Notes: generated by a model from the sequence alone, not told the origin. A stretch of DNA of 64,000 nucleotides from CAKZNE01 sp964485405 (GCA_964485405.1 CAZAJG010000015.1:10308-74307); one strand, 5' to 3'; positions 1 through 7,814 are shown, counted from the first letter of the stretch. Numbers and translations: made by a program.

Positions 1-231
1 GGTTTTCAGCTTTTCATAAACCTGTGACTCTATAAAACCACAGTTTTCCAATTTTTTCAATCGATCAGAAAGTATGTTTGTTGCTATTTTTTCTTTTGAG
101 TTCAAAAAATCTTTGTAGAACACCTTTCCTTCAAAAACTAAGTCACGAATAATTAGCAACGCCCATTTGTCTCCAAAAAAATCTAAGGCATAGCTAACAG
201 GGCAATCTGATCTTTTTTTAATCTTTTTCAT
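1..231 (-). CDS. HxlR-family winged-helix regulator (3' end cut off by window)
   Basis: Reading the minus strand from the ATG at 231 gives an open frame of 77 codons to the window edge. It begins MKKIKKRSDCPVSYALDFFG, followed by DKWALLIIRDLV and later NILSDRLKKLE. The N-terminal Cys ahead of a ALDFFGDKWALLIIRDL helix and the ILSDRLKKLE recognition helix are the signature of HxlR/MarR-like winged-helix regulators, which often sense electrophiles or oxidants through that Cys. The C-terminal part lies outside the window. It diverges from the secreted SnoaL-like gene at 312, so that gene is its likely target. The family call is strong; ligand and target are inferred. Confidence 0.85.
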   Translation of the reverse strand, partial: MKKIKKRSDCPVSYALDFFGDKWALLIIRDLVFEGKVFYKDFLNSKEKIATNILSDRLKKLENCGFIESQVYEKLKT

Positions 232-246
232 TTTAAAGCTTGCATT

Positions 247-290
247 TTGCAAGTGAATGAATACATTTGTTTCACTTGCGATTTGCAAGT
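247..290. promoter_or_regulatory. Inverted/direct repeats, candidate HxlR operator
   Basis: The 80-bp divergent intergenic region contains GCAAGTGAA (249-257) and its exact inverse TTCACTTGC (271-279), separated by 13 bp. A third partial copy, TTGCAAGT, lies at 283-290. Such an array between an HxlR regulator and a divergent gene is what an autoregulated operator looks like. Binding is inferred. Confidence 0.5.
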
Positions 291-311
291 TAATTAAAAT
301 TGCACTTATTT

Positions 312-950
312 ATGAAAAATGTTTTAGCAAATCTCATTCGTAGAAATATGATTGGAGCATGTATGTCCATGCTATTTTGCAATCAAGCTTTTGCCAACGA
401 ACCTCAACAGACTGGAACAACATCAGCACTATTAACACAGAAAAACATTAGACTCGAAAAAAGGAATGATATGGATACAATCAAGATTAACCTTCAGGAC
501 CTGAAAAAAGATAGTTGGTCGGAAGTAGAATTAGAAAATGCAGAGTTAGTGGTTGACTTTGTTCAACATTTAATGAATAACCATGATTTTGACTATGTAT
601 CCCAAAAATATAGCTCTAGTAATTATATACAACACAGTAAGGGAATTGCGGACGGAATGGCGGAACTAATTGAATATGTTAAAGACTTTTCCAAGAGGTT
701 TCCAGAGTATACCTATGACGTAAAGCACATACACGTTGATGGAAATATTGTAACTTTTCACTCCCATGCCACCCTTAAAACTAAGCATAGAGGAAACGAC
801 AAAAAGGGCTTTAATATTATTGATACATGGAGAGTTGAGAATGGAGAAATTTTGGAACATTGGGATTCTATTCAGCCAATTGACGGCTTAATGAGATTTT
901 ACATTTGGTTAACAGGTGGGAAAACTAGAAACACCAATGGAATTTTCTGA
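312..950 (+). CDS. Secreted SnoaL-like (NTF2-fold) protein
   Basis: The chosen start is ATG 312; a TTG at 300 would add four residues before the signal peptide. The N-terminus has a basic stretch, a hydrophobic segment and an AFA-like cleavage site before NEPQQ, so the protein is probably exported. The C-terminal 140 residues match the SnoaL-like/NTF2 pattern: a helix with VVDFVQHLMNNHDFDYV, then YIQHSKGIADGMAELIEYV, and a strand-rich end with the typical IIDTWRVENGEILEHWDSIQ. Relatives are annotated as SnoaL-like cyclases or proteins of unknown function. Substrate is unknown. The gene stands alone and diverges from an HxlR regulator, which suggests inducible expression. Confidence 0.75.
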   Translation: MKNVLANLIRRNMIGACMSMLFCNQAFANEPQQTGTTSALLTQKNIRLEKRNDMDTIKINLQDLKKDSWSEVELENAELVVDFVQHLMNNHDFDYVSQKYSSSNYIQHSKGIADGMAELIEYVKDFSKRFPEYTYDVKHIHVDGNIVTFHSHATLKTKHRGNDKKGFNIIDTWRVENGEILEHWDSIQPIDGLMRFYIWLTGGKTRNTNGIF

Positions 951-1030
951 TGATTAACTTCACCCAACAAAACATAAATTACATTAAACAGCGTTTAGCT
1001 GAATCGTTGACAAGGATGTAAAGCAGATAA

Positions 1031-1320
1031 ATGAAACAAATAATATCCCTCGCTATTCTTGTAATCTTTAACACGGGTTTTGCTCAAACTAATTTGGGTT
1101 CAAGTAAAGTAAAGCTTATAGACTCCATTTTAAAGTTTTATTGTTAGCCAAACGAGCCAGGAATGGTAAAATCACCTTGAATCCATTATCTGAAAATAGC
1201 TTTTAAGCTGAGTACCCTTTAGGCGGGGTACATTTTAAATTAGACTCAGAAGGAAATGTAAATGCGTTTGTTTTATCAGGTCAAAATTTCAATAATCTAA
1301 AGTTCTTAAAAATGGATTAG
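1031..1320 (+). pseudogene. Decayed serine hydrolase remnant
   Basis: An ATG at 1031 opens a signal-peptide-like sequence (MKQIISLAILVIFNTGFAQ) followed by about 18 residues, then a stop at 1145-1147. Another frame from 1141 encodes RARNGKITLNPLSENSF, an in-frame stop at 1204-1206, then GGVHFKLDSEGNVNAFVLSG and NFNNLKFLKMD before the stop at 1318. The second half resembles the extreme C-terminus of beta-lactamase-family serine hydrolases of Bacteroidota (a lipocalin-like end finishing in F.K). The likely history is a large internal deletion plus a frameshift and a nonsense change. The family assignment rests only on the tail and the signal peptide. Confidence 0.5.
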
Positions 1321-1473
1321 CTCTATTCCGAACAACGCAAGCAACCTCTTACCCTATTGATGAGGATAATTCTAATTTCTGCAAAATAATTACCTTTATT
1401 CCAGCGGAACAATTCCAAACCACACATCCACCATAAATCACACACAAAGCCTTAGGAAACTATAGTTTTTTGA

Positions 1474-2469
1474 ATGATCAAGCGATCTTACACCATATAC
1501 CCATTGTTAATCGTTATCTACGCCTTATTAGTAGCATCAACGAACAAAGGCAAAAAACTATTGCTGAAGCACTGGGAAAGACCAACAGTTGTATATCCGC
1601 CTAACAATCCTTTTTCTAAATCAAGTATAGAATTGGGAAGTGAGTTGTTTTTTGAAACCTTATTGTCAAAAGACTCTTCTATAAGTTGTCAATCGTGCCA
1701 TTTAGTAACAGAAGCCTTTGCAGATCACTTAGTTGTGGGAGAAGGAATATTGGGACGTACCGTAAACAGAAACACTCCATCCCTCACAAATATTGGATTA
1801 CACCCGTACTTTATGGTAGATGGGAAATTCAATTCTTTAGAAGAGCAAGTGTTGGGGCCTATCAATGAGCATCGTGAATTCGATATGTCGCCTGAAAAAG
1901 TCATCCATCGATTAAAAAATATACCCAGATATGATGAGCTTAGTAAAGCAGCATACGATGAAAGTATAAATATTGAAATCGTCAAAAAAGCACTGGCAAA
2001 CTTTGAACGCACCCTAGTTTCTGAAGACTCCAGATTTGACCAATTTATGAAAGGAGAAATTGAGTTTACCGCAGAAGAGAAAACGGGTTTGAAACTTTTT
2101 AAAAGCCCTAAACTAAACTGTATTCAATGCCATAGTGGGTATAATTTCACCAACTATTCGTTTGAAAATAATGGATTGTACGAAACTTATTTGGATTCTG
2201 GCAGAGCCTTGATAACTGGAATAGAAAAAGATATAGCGAAGTTTAAAATTCCTTCTCTCAGAAACATTGCAGTTACCTACCCTTACATGCATGATGGATC
2301 TATCAAATCCTTAGAGGAAGTGATTGACCACTATTCTTCTGGAGGAAAAGGTCACAAATCTCAATCCGATATGATTAAAGGTTTTAGCATCCAAGCTGAT
2401 GATAAAAATGCGTTGATCGCATACTTAGAGACACTTACCGATACTCGCTTTGTTGAAAAAAGTGAATAG
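1474..2469 (+). CDS. Di-haem cytochrome c peroxidase (MauG/CcpA family)
   Basis: This 331-residue protein has an N-terminal hydrophobic segment (residues about 8-22, signal or anchor) for export to the periplasm. Two haem c attachment motifs are visible, CQSCH at 72-76 and CIQCH at 216-220, as in bacterial di-haem peroxidases, which reduce hydrogen peroxide using periplasmic cytochromes. Other family landmarks are RNTPSLTN (100-106), the GPI..REF stretch near 128-136, and IPSLRNIAVTYPYMHDG at 259-275, whose Met272 is the likely distal ligand. Length is normal. The gene is followed at 41 bp by a zinc-peptidase-like lipoprotein, possibly co-transcribed. Classical peroxidase versus MauG-like modification activity cannot be separated from sequence alone. 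Confidence 0.9.
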   Translation: MIKRSYTIYPLLIVIYALLVASTNKGKKLLLKHWERPTVVYPPNNPFSKSSIELGSELFFETLLSKDSSISCQSCHLVTEAFADHLVVGEGILGRTVNRNTPSLTNIGLHPYFMVDGKFNSLEEQVLGPINEHREFDMSPEKVIHRLKNIPRYDELSKAAYDESINIEIVKKALANFERTLVSEDSRFDQFMKGEIEFTAEEKTGLKLFKSPKLNCIQCHSGYNFTNYSFENNGLYETYLDSGRALITGIEKDIAKFKIPSLRNIAVTYPYMHDGSIKSLEEVIDHYSSGGKGHKSQSDMIKGFSIQADDKNALIAYLETLTDTRFVEKSE

Positions 2470-2510
2470 CTAAAATTATACACAAACAGAACCAAACATC
2501 AAACTCTAAA

Positions 2511-3827
2511 ATGAAAAAAAAGCTAATTTTTCTTATTGCAACTGCAATCTTTATAAGTTGTGAGAATAACGAGCATTTGAACAAAAATGTTATCACCTCT
2601 GATATTGTTAACTTTTGGAAAGCATATGATAAAATAACGGAGACCAAAGACTCAACCTTACAATATAAATACCTTGATAGCTTGTATTTTCAAAATGGAA
2701 CTGTTGGTTTAGAGGGAATTCGACAAGCACGAAACTACACGCCAAAAGATTACATTCACTCTATTAATAGGTATCCAAAATTTTGGAATTCCATTCGAGA
2801 AAACACCCTACAAGCAAGCAGAATGGGTAATGAATTGGAAGTTGGAATTGAGAAATTAAAAGCCATTTATCCTGAATTAAAACCCGCCAAGATATATTTT
2901 ACGATCGGAGCTTTTAGAACTGGAGGAACAACTATAGATAGTTTAGTACTTATAGGTTCTGAAATTTCAATGGCAGACAGTACGACAAAAACAATTGAGT
3001 TTCCAGAGAACTTGTCTCATTTAAAATCTCATTTTGCCACAAACCCAAAAAAGCATCTCGTTTTTTTAAATGTACATGAATATGTTCATACCCAACAAAA
3101 ACCCAGAGTTTTCAATATTCTTTCCTTAACCCTTTATGAAGGTGTGGCAGAATTTGTTGCTTCTAAAGCCCTTGAGGTAAAATCTCCAAATCCTCAAATT
3201 CGTTTTGGTAAGGAAAATGCCAAAAGAATTAGAGAAGTATATGAAACCGAAATGTTTTATCCGAATAACTTATACAAATGGCTAGATGGCAACGCACCAA
3301 ATGAGTTTGAAATGAGAGATTTGGGATATTATGTTGGATATCAGATTTGTGAGAACTACTATGAGCAAGCCGAAAACAAAATGGAAGCTATTAAAACCAT
3401 GATTGAATTGGATTACTCCGATGAAACTGAAGTTGAAGATTTTATTAAAAAAGCTACCTACTTTTCTGCATCGCTTGAAGAACTTTACGAAACATTTGAA
3501 AGCAATCGCCCTACGGTTGTTTCAATTCAACAATTTGAAAATAACAGCTCTGACGTTAGTCCAAATTTGAAGGAAATAACGATAGAATTTTCAAAACCTT
3601 TAAACGGACGAAATACAGGTGTAGATTTTGGTGCGTTAGGACAAGGTGCTTTTCCGAAGGGAACCCTTAACGGTAGACATTGGGCAGAAAATAATAAATC
3701 GTGGACTATTCCGGTAGAATTAGAACCCAACAAAGACTACCAGATACTAATCTCCAATAACTTTAGAACAGAAGATGATATTCCTTTGAGACCCTACTTG
3801 ATAGAATTTAAAACAGGAACTGAATAA
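2511..3827 (+). CDS. Lipoprotein with HEXXH zinc-peptidase core and Ig-like C-terminus
   Basis: A short lipoprotein signal with FISC at Cys17 starts this 438-residue protein. The middle part carries HEYVH at residues 189-193 and, 16 residues on, TLYEGVAEF with Glu210. This is the HEXXH...E layout of gluzincin-type zinc metallopeptidases and resembles the DUF2268-type predicted proteases. The last 105 residues (RPTVVSIQQFENNSSDVSPN onward) look like a bacterial Ig-like domain of the SbsA/Big_5 kind, with the typical ITIEFSKPLN strand. It is predicted to sit on the outer membrane or periplasmic face. No substrate can be read from context; it follows the peroxidase gene by 41 bp. Confidence 0.65.
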   Translation: MKKKLIFLIATAIFISCENNEHLNKNVITSDIVNFWKAYDKITETKDSTLQYKYLDSLYFQNGTVGLEGIRQARNYTPKDYIHSINRYPKFWNSIRENTLQASRMGNELEVGIEKLKAIYPELKPAKIYFTIGAFRTGGTTIDSLVLIGSEISMADSTTKTIEFPENLSHLKSHFATNPKKHLVFLNVHEYVHTQQKPRVFNILSLTLYEGVAEFVASKALEVKSPNPQIRFGKENAKRIREVYETEMFYPNNLYKWLDGNAPNEFEMRDLGYYVGYQICENYYEQAENKMEAIKTMIELDYSDETEVEDFIKKATYFSASLEELYETFESNRPTVVSIQQFENNSSDVSPNLKEITIEFSKPLNGRNTGVDFGALGQGAFPKGTLNGRHWAENNKSWTIPVELEPNKDYQILISNNFRTEDDIPLRPYLIEFKTGTE

Positions 3828-3872
3828 AGGTTCTTGCTTCCTATTAAAGCCTTGTTCTTAATCGAAAATCTG

Positions 3873-3887
3873 ACGCTTTGTAAGCGT
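3873..3887 (+). terminator. Weak hairpin after the peptidase lipoprotein
   Basis: ACGCTT (3873-3878) and AAGCGT (3882-3887) form a 6-bp stem with a 3-nt loop, followed by TTACTTTTATA. It lies 46 bp after the stop at 3827. The stem is short, so this is only a candidate. Confidence 0.3.
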
Positions 3888-3948
3888 TTACTTTTATACA
3901 TTAACCCTTAGCAATAAAGCCTAGCAAAGTTTTACAAAACGAACGGAT

Positions 3949-4221
3949 ATGGAAGAAAAAGACTTTTCTAAATTAACGGATGAAGAACTATTAGTTGAAA
4001 AAAGAAAACTGAAAAAATCTAAACTCGTCCATGCCACCATAATTGGTTCTCTCGCTGGAATACTCCTTTTCGGAATTGTTTCTTGGAGCCTTTCTTCCGA
4101 AAAGCGTTTAGGATTCTTCATCCCCATGTTCATTCCTATTTACATGATTTACCGACTGCTTAAAAATTCAAAAAGGAACAAAGACTTGGAGGAAATATTA
4201 AAAGAACGTGGCCTGAATTAA
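3949..4221 (+). CDS. Small two-helix membrane protein
   Basis: This 90-residue protein has a charged N-terminal helix (KLTDEELLVEKRKLKKSK), two hydrophobic segments (about residues 30-47 and 55-70) separated by a short SSEKR turn, and a charged C-terminal tail (KNSKRNKDLEEILKERG). Small proteins with this plan are common in Bacteroidota and have no assigned function. I recognise the architecture but not a named family. Both termini are predicted to be cytoplasmic. Confidence 0.7.
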   Translation: MEEKDFSKLTDEELLVEKRKLKKSKLVHATIIGSLAGILLFGIVSWSLSSEKRLGFFIPMFIPIYMIYRLLKNSKRNKDLEEILKERGLN

Positions 4222-4437
4222 AGGAAAGGTTACTTTCGAGATAAAATCCAAACCGAATTGATACATGGTATGGAAGTGTATGGAAATCCACTTTTTGGAA
4301 TTTAAGATCAAAACGAAAACTTATATTCAACACAGACAAATAGGACGTAACAACCTAATAAAGACATTAACAATAAACTAGGGTAACGGATTATTAGCCC
4401 TATTGAAAAACTTAATTTAAAAAGGTAAATAGGAAAT

Positions 4438-4466
4438 AAACGCACCTTTTAAAAAAAGGTGCGTTT
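4438..4466. terminator. Strong 13-bp hairpin in the 4222-4513 intergenic stretch
   Basis: AAACGCACCTTTT (4438-4450) pairs perfectly with AAAAGGTGCGTTT (4454-4466) around an AAA loop. No clear U-tract follows on either strand. It may be a terminator for the small membrane protein gene or part of an attC-like foldback, because TTTAGCGATATGTTATCGG follows directly. The rest of 4222-4513 shows no gene. Confidence 0.4.
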
Positions 4467-4513
4467 AGCGATATGTTATCGGCAATAGCGGTCGTATCTA
4501 AGAGTAGTAAGAA

Positions 4514-5359
4514 ATGCCACATTCACTTGAAAACTTAAAACAATATCATAACGAAGCAACACAATTTTTCGGGTCAGAGCTAATGCTTTTGAAGGAAGCA
4601 ATTCCTAAAATCAATGATGAAAAACTACAAAAAATAGCTACCCTGCTAATAAGTTGTGGGCAAACTGGAGCCGCCCTTCTTCAACTCGCAAATCAAACTG
4701 AACATTTTACAAGTGAGTCCGTGATGCTTGCGCGAGCCTTTATAGAAAAAATAACGAACTTCTGTTACGTTGCAATCTGTGAAGACCATGAATACCGAGC
4801 ATTCATACTACATCCAATCTACAAGTATTACCACACTTCGGGCTCTCCTAAATTTGGAGACGATTTAGAACTAATAGAAGAGAATGTTCTTCGAAGAAAA
4901 GAGAAGCAAGAGCAGCTTAAGAAAATACCTATAGTCCAAGAAGCATTGGAAATGTTCTCTAAAACAAAAGCCAATATGAATTGGACTAAGAAAAATATGA
5001 ATCAACGAATTGAAGCCATTGAAAACTGGGGCAAATTGCTTGATGTATTCTTCTCAATTAGCAAGCTTCAATATTATTCAGATGCCTCAGAAGCACTTCA
5101 CGGTTCACTATATGGCTGCACCTATGGAATCGGAGTATTTGACCCTGACTTTGACCATACTCAGGAAGAGGAGCTTGACAAAAAATTATACAAGGAAAAT
5201 ACTTGTGTTTTATTGCACCTTGGAATGCTGATCCATGAAAGCTTTACCCTTATTTCTTATTCATCTGATATTAAGACCATTTGGGATTCTTCATATAGAA
5301 ATAGAGGACGAGCATTAAACTTATTATTTCACGTATTGGAGAGAAAATTAACCCTTTGA
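4514..5359 (+). CDS. DUF5677-like protein
   Basis: This is a 281-residue soluble, helix-rich protein without a signal peptide. Its middle has SVMLARAFIEKITNFCYVAI, followed by YRAFILHPIYKYYHT and later YYSDASEALHGSLYG. These fit the HEPN-like, all-helical DUF5677 family, where a conserved R..E..in...Y helix pairs with a later S..vHgs. Function of the family is not established; members often sit in defence or accessory regions. The family link is from memory and moderate. Its 3' end overlaps the convergent XRE gene by 12 bp. Confidence 0.5.
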   Translation: MPHSLENLKQYHNEATQFFGSELMLLKEAIPKINDEKLQKIATLLISCGQTGAALLQLANQTEHFTSESVMLARAFIEKITNFCYVAICEDHEYRAFILHPIYKYYHTSGSPKFGDDLELIEENVLRRKEKQEQLKKIPIVQEALEMFSKTKANMNWTKKNMNQRIEAIENWGKLLDVFFSISKLQYYSDASEALHGSLYGCTYGIGVFDPDFDHTQEEELDKKLYKENTCVLLHLGMLIHESFTLISYSSDIKTIWDSSYRNRGRALNLLFHVLERKLTL

Positions 5360-5557
5360 TTCAACAAACAACTCTCTGACCTCAATATCCAAGACTTTTG
5401 CAATTTCATAGAACGTTTCGATAGAGGGTTGCATATCATTAGTACACCAACGAGAAACTGTGGATTTGTCTTTACCCAATTGATCTGCTAACCATTTTGC
5501 AGACTGTTCTTTTTCGGCAAGAACTATTTTGATTCTATTGTACCGTTGTTTTGACAT
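5348..5557 (-). CDS. XRE-family helix-turn-helix regulator
   Basis: Start chosen at ATG 5557 (minus strand), giving MSKQRYNRIKIVLAEKEQSA and about 69 residues; a TTG just upstream would add one. The helix-turn-helix is clear in AKWLADQLGKDKSTVSRWCT, followed by the family's PSIETFYEIAKVLDIEVREL. It is a single-domain Cro/CI-like regulator. It diverges from a SymE-like toxin gene at 5703, with 145 bp between that contain a palindrome. By analogy it is probably the repressor or antitoxin-side partner of that gene; this is inference. The 3' end overlaps the DUF5677-like gene by 12 bp. Confidence 0.85.
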   Translation of the reverse strand: MSKQRYNRIKIVLAEKEQSAKWLADQLGKDKSTVSRWCTNDMQPSIETFYEIAKVLDIEVRELFVESKG

Positions 5558-5644
5558 CAAGTCAACTTAGTTTCGTATTGTGCAAATATAATTGTTCTAA
5601 AATCAACCGAATTTTAAAAAGGTTTTCTATATTCGCTTATAAGT

Positions 5645-5659
5645 TTTCGTAAAACGAAA
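5645..5659. promoter_or_regulatory. Palindrome between XRE regulator and SymE-like gene
   Basis: TTTCGT (5645-5650) and ACGAAA (5654-5659) form an inverted repeat with a 3-bp spacer. A further TTTCGT half-site lies at 5571-5576, close to the regulator start. The placement between two divergent genes fits an operator for the XRE protein; binding is inferred. Confidence 0.45.
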
Positions 5660-5702
5660 TCTATATTTCCTAAATCGAAAATAATTGAGTGAATTATAAA
5701 AA

Positions 5703-5906
5703 ATGAAAAAAATTAAAATCCAGCCCAAACATCGTAGAAGAACCTATGATGAAATATGGATTCCTGAAATCAGGATGGAAGGGAGATGGTTGGAAAAGTT
5801 GGGTTTTAAGCAAGGAGAACATGTAAAAGTGGAATGGAAACGAAAAAAACTGATAATTACACTGATTGAAAATAAAGAAAAAGCCGATAACACGAGCTAT
5901 ACGTAA
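5703..5906 (+). CDS. SymE-like toxin family protein
   Basis: This 67-residue basic protein contains IPEIRMEGRWLEKLGF followed by KQGEHVKVEWKRKKLIITLI (residues about 20-56). That is the SymE (PF08845-type) signature, an AbrB/MazE-like swapped-hairpin fold. In E. coli SymE is an SOS-induced RNA-associated toxin controlled by an antisense RNA. The divergent XRE gene is its likely regulator, and a long imperfect inverted repeat begins at its 3' end (5896). No antisense RNA can be proven here. Family call is good; toxicity is inferred from the family. Confidence 0.75.
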   Translation: MKKIKIQPKHRRRTYDEIWIPEIRMEGRWLEKLGFKQGEHVKVEWKRKKLIITLIENKEKADNTSYT

Positions 5907-6063
5907 TGCGGGGTGTGGTGAGAAACGAAAGGTCAGGATTTCATAGTCCGCCAAAGCTGCGCTTTGACGTTTAATGAGTAAATTTAAACCCAAAGACACA
6001 GCTTTGGCTAACGTCTGTGCGACTGGAAAGGTTCGAGCCTTGAAATCCCGCACTACGCATAGC
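5896..6063. repeat. 168-bp imperfect inverted repeat (attC-like foldback)
   Basis: GCTATACGTAATGCGGG (5896-5912) matches the inverse of CCCGCACTACGCATAGC (6047-6063) at 15 of 17 positions. The pairing continues after a left-side bulge with GGATTTCA (5936-5943) against TGAAATCC (6041-6048). An inner CAAAGC-TGC-GCTTTG palindrome lies at 5952-5966. The outer ends show AAC on the left (about 5889) and GTT on the right (6071), the polarity of integron attC sites, but the flanks only partly match the consensus. It could instead encode a structured RNA controlling the SymE-like gene. The 66-codon open frame inside it is probably not a gene. The remaining 6064-6347 shows nothing clear. Confidence 0.6.
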
Positions 6064-6347
6064 CAGACCGTTGTGGTTTTACGGTTACAAGAAGGAAACC
6101 TTTTGTTTCTTTACAAAAGTGTAGACAAAGTTGCACTTGGTTTATTTAAACCGTTAACAATAATTAAAAAATGAGTCAGAAAATAGATCAACTTTCAAAC
6201 ATCTGAATAATACATATGCTTCTTTTCAGGAGGGAAGACACATCTCATTGAGGACTATGCACACAAGCCTATCGGGCTAAGTACATGATAAAAAGACCAT
6301 TCAACCAAGCTACGTTTTATAAACTACATGTAGTAACCAATTAGAAA

Positions 6348-6875
6348 ATGAAAACCATAATAGAAACAGAAAGACTGATATTAAAAGAAATCACACTGGA
6401 GGACAAAACAGAAATGCTTCGATTGTATTCAAATGAGGCCGTTCAAAAGTATACTGGAGAAGCTCTAATTGAATCTATGGAAGAAATGGAACAAGCCATA
6501 GAAATAAGAATTAAGAATTATGCTAAGTATGGTTATGGAAGATGGGCTACTTTTCTAAAAAATGGGATGCAGTTTGTAGGTTGGGCTGGTTTGGCCTATT
6601 TACCCGAATTTGATGAAATAGATTTGGGCTATAGATTTTTACCAGAATATTGGGGCTTAGGAATAGGTACAGAAGCATCTCATGCCATTTTATCCTACGG
6701 TTTTGATACACTCCAATTGAAACGGATAATAGCTATTGCCATGAAGGAAAATAAAGCCTCCACACGAGTGATGGAAAAAGTTGGAATGCAGTTTGATAAA
6801 TTTGCACCCTATGAACCCGGAGGTGAAGATGTTGTTTGGTATTGGTGTGATAAAGAGCTTCTAATCAAAAACTAA
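6348..6875 (+). CDS. GNAT acetyltransferase, RimJ/RimL type
   Basis: This 175-residue protein starts with the classical ETERLILKEITLEDKTEM segment. It has the acetyl-CoA-binding motif PEYWGLGIGTEAS with the W-G-x-G-x-G core, then ILSYGFDTLQLKRIIAI and NKASTRVMEKVGM. These are all hallmarks of the RimJ/RimL (Acetyltransf_3) branch, which acetylates protein N-termini or small molecules. The substrate is unknown. The gene stands alone, 43 bp before a short SDR gene, which could be co-transcribed. Confidence 0.9.
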   Translation: MKTIIETERLILKEITLEDKTEMLRLYSNEAVQKYTGEALIESMEEMEQAIEIRIKNYAKYGYGRWATFLKNGMQFVGWAGLAYLPEFDEIDLGYRFLPEYWGLGIGTEASHAILSYGFDTLQLKRIIAIAMKENKASTRVMEKVGMQFDKFAPYEPGGEDVVWYWCDKELLIKN

Positions 6876-6918
6876 GCCTATTAATGGCGTGGCTATTTAA
6901 AGTGTTAAAGAGAAACGA

Positions 6919-7524
6919 ATGAGAATTTTAATAATAGGAGGAAAAGGAACAATCGGAAAAAAGGTAGCAACCTACTTTTTTGAGGGTAATGATGTAATCG
7001 TTGCTGGCCGAACCAGTGGGGATGCTATAGTGGATATTTCCGATAGCAAATCAATTGAAAGCATGTTTGAAAAAGTAGGCTCGGTTGACGCTATTGTTTG
7101 TATAGCGGGTGAAGCCAAATGGGCAAACTTCACGGACCTTACGGAAGAAGACTACTACATCGGCTTAAAGAGTAAATTAATGGGTCAAGTGAACCTTGTT
7201 CGAATTGGAAAAAATTACTTAAACAAGGGAGGTTCAATAACCCTGTCTACAGGAATTTTAGCAGACGACCCCGTGATAAAAACTACCAGTGCAGCAATGG
7301 TTAATGGCGGTATTCACAGTTTTGTTCAAGCCGTAGCACTAGAAATTGAAAATGAGATAAGAGTAAATGTTGTTTCATTAGGAATGGTAGAAGATGCTTA
7401 TGAAAAGTACAAAGACTATTTTCCTGGGCACAATCCCGTTCCTATGACAAAGGCGGTTAATGCTTACGCAAGAAGTGTGAAGGGAAAAGATAATGGCAAG
7501 GTGATTCGGGTGTATGAATATTAA
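6919..7524 (+). CDS. Short-chain dehydrogenase, short atypical form
   Basis: The N-terminal GGKGTIGKKVA (residues 7-17) is a Rossmann NAD(P)-binding loop. DISDSKSIESMFEKVG and VDAIVCIAGEA correspond to the acidic residue and the NNAG-like segment of classical SDRs. At about 200 residues it is shorter than typical SDRs (about 250). The expected YxxxK catalytic pair is not visible: the place after the GGSITLSTG strand reads AAMVNGGIHSFVQAVALEIE. This matches a compact SDR subgroup with degenerate active sites, so enzymatic turnover is uncertain. Confidence 0.8.
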   Translation: MRILIIGGKGTIGKKVATYFFEGNDVIVAGRTSGDAIVDISDSKSIESMFEKVGSVDAIVCIAGEAKWANFTDLTEEDYYIGLKSKLMGQVNLVRIGKNYLNKGGSITLSTGILADDPVIKTTSAAMVNGGIHSFVQAVALEIENEIRVNVVSLGMVEDAYEKYKDYFPGHNPVPMTKAVNAYARSVKGKDNGKVIRVYEY

Positions 7525-7692
7525 GCTAACAGCTTAGAGGTTCGAAAGCTATCATTCTTAGGAGAGTTGGAAGGGCATAATGTGGTCATTCATTTGATGA
7601 AAGAAAATGAATGGATTGGCCTCAATGGAATGAAAAGAAAATACCAGAGCATAGCTTTTACGTTGACCAGAAAATTGAATTTCAAAGCCTGA
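7525..7692 (+). other. Possible gene fragment after the SDR stop
   Basis: The reading frame of the SDR continues open after its stop for 55 codons to a TGA at 7690-7692, with LEVRKLSFLGELEGHNVVIH and a later FTLTRKLNF. No start codon with context is seen and I do not recognise a family. It may be a remnant of a deleted gene or chance. A small palindrome TAAGCT-AAC-AGCTTA (7522-7536) covers the SDR stop. The rest of 7693-7814 shows no feature. Confidence 0.2.
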
Positions 7693-7814
7693 TAAATGAT
7701 GCCTTGAATCAACAACTTTAACTGAAATAATTGGAGATCAAACTAAACAAGCTAACTGGCTCTCAACTTTATTAACTTCTGTACAAACGTTAAGCCCTCT
7801 ACAACACACATCAT

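Noticed and set aside
1725..2012. Minus-strand frame in the peroxidase gene
   Set aside because: It is antisense to the haem-binding gene and shows no feature of its own.
5974..6174. 66-codon plus-strand frame inside the inverted repeat
   Set aside because: It spans the foldback element, has no recognisable domain and its sequence is explained by the palindromes.
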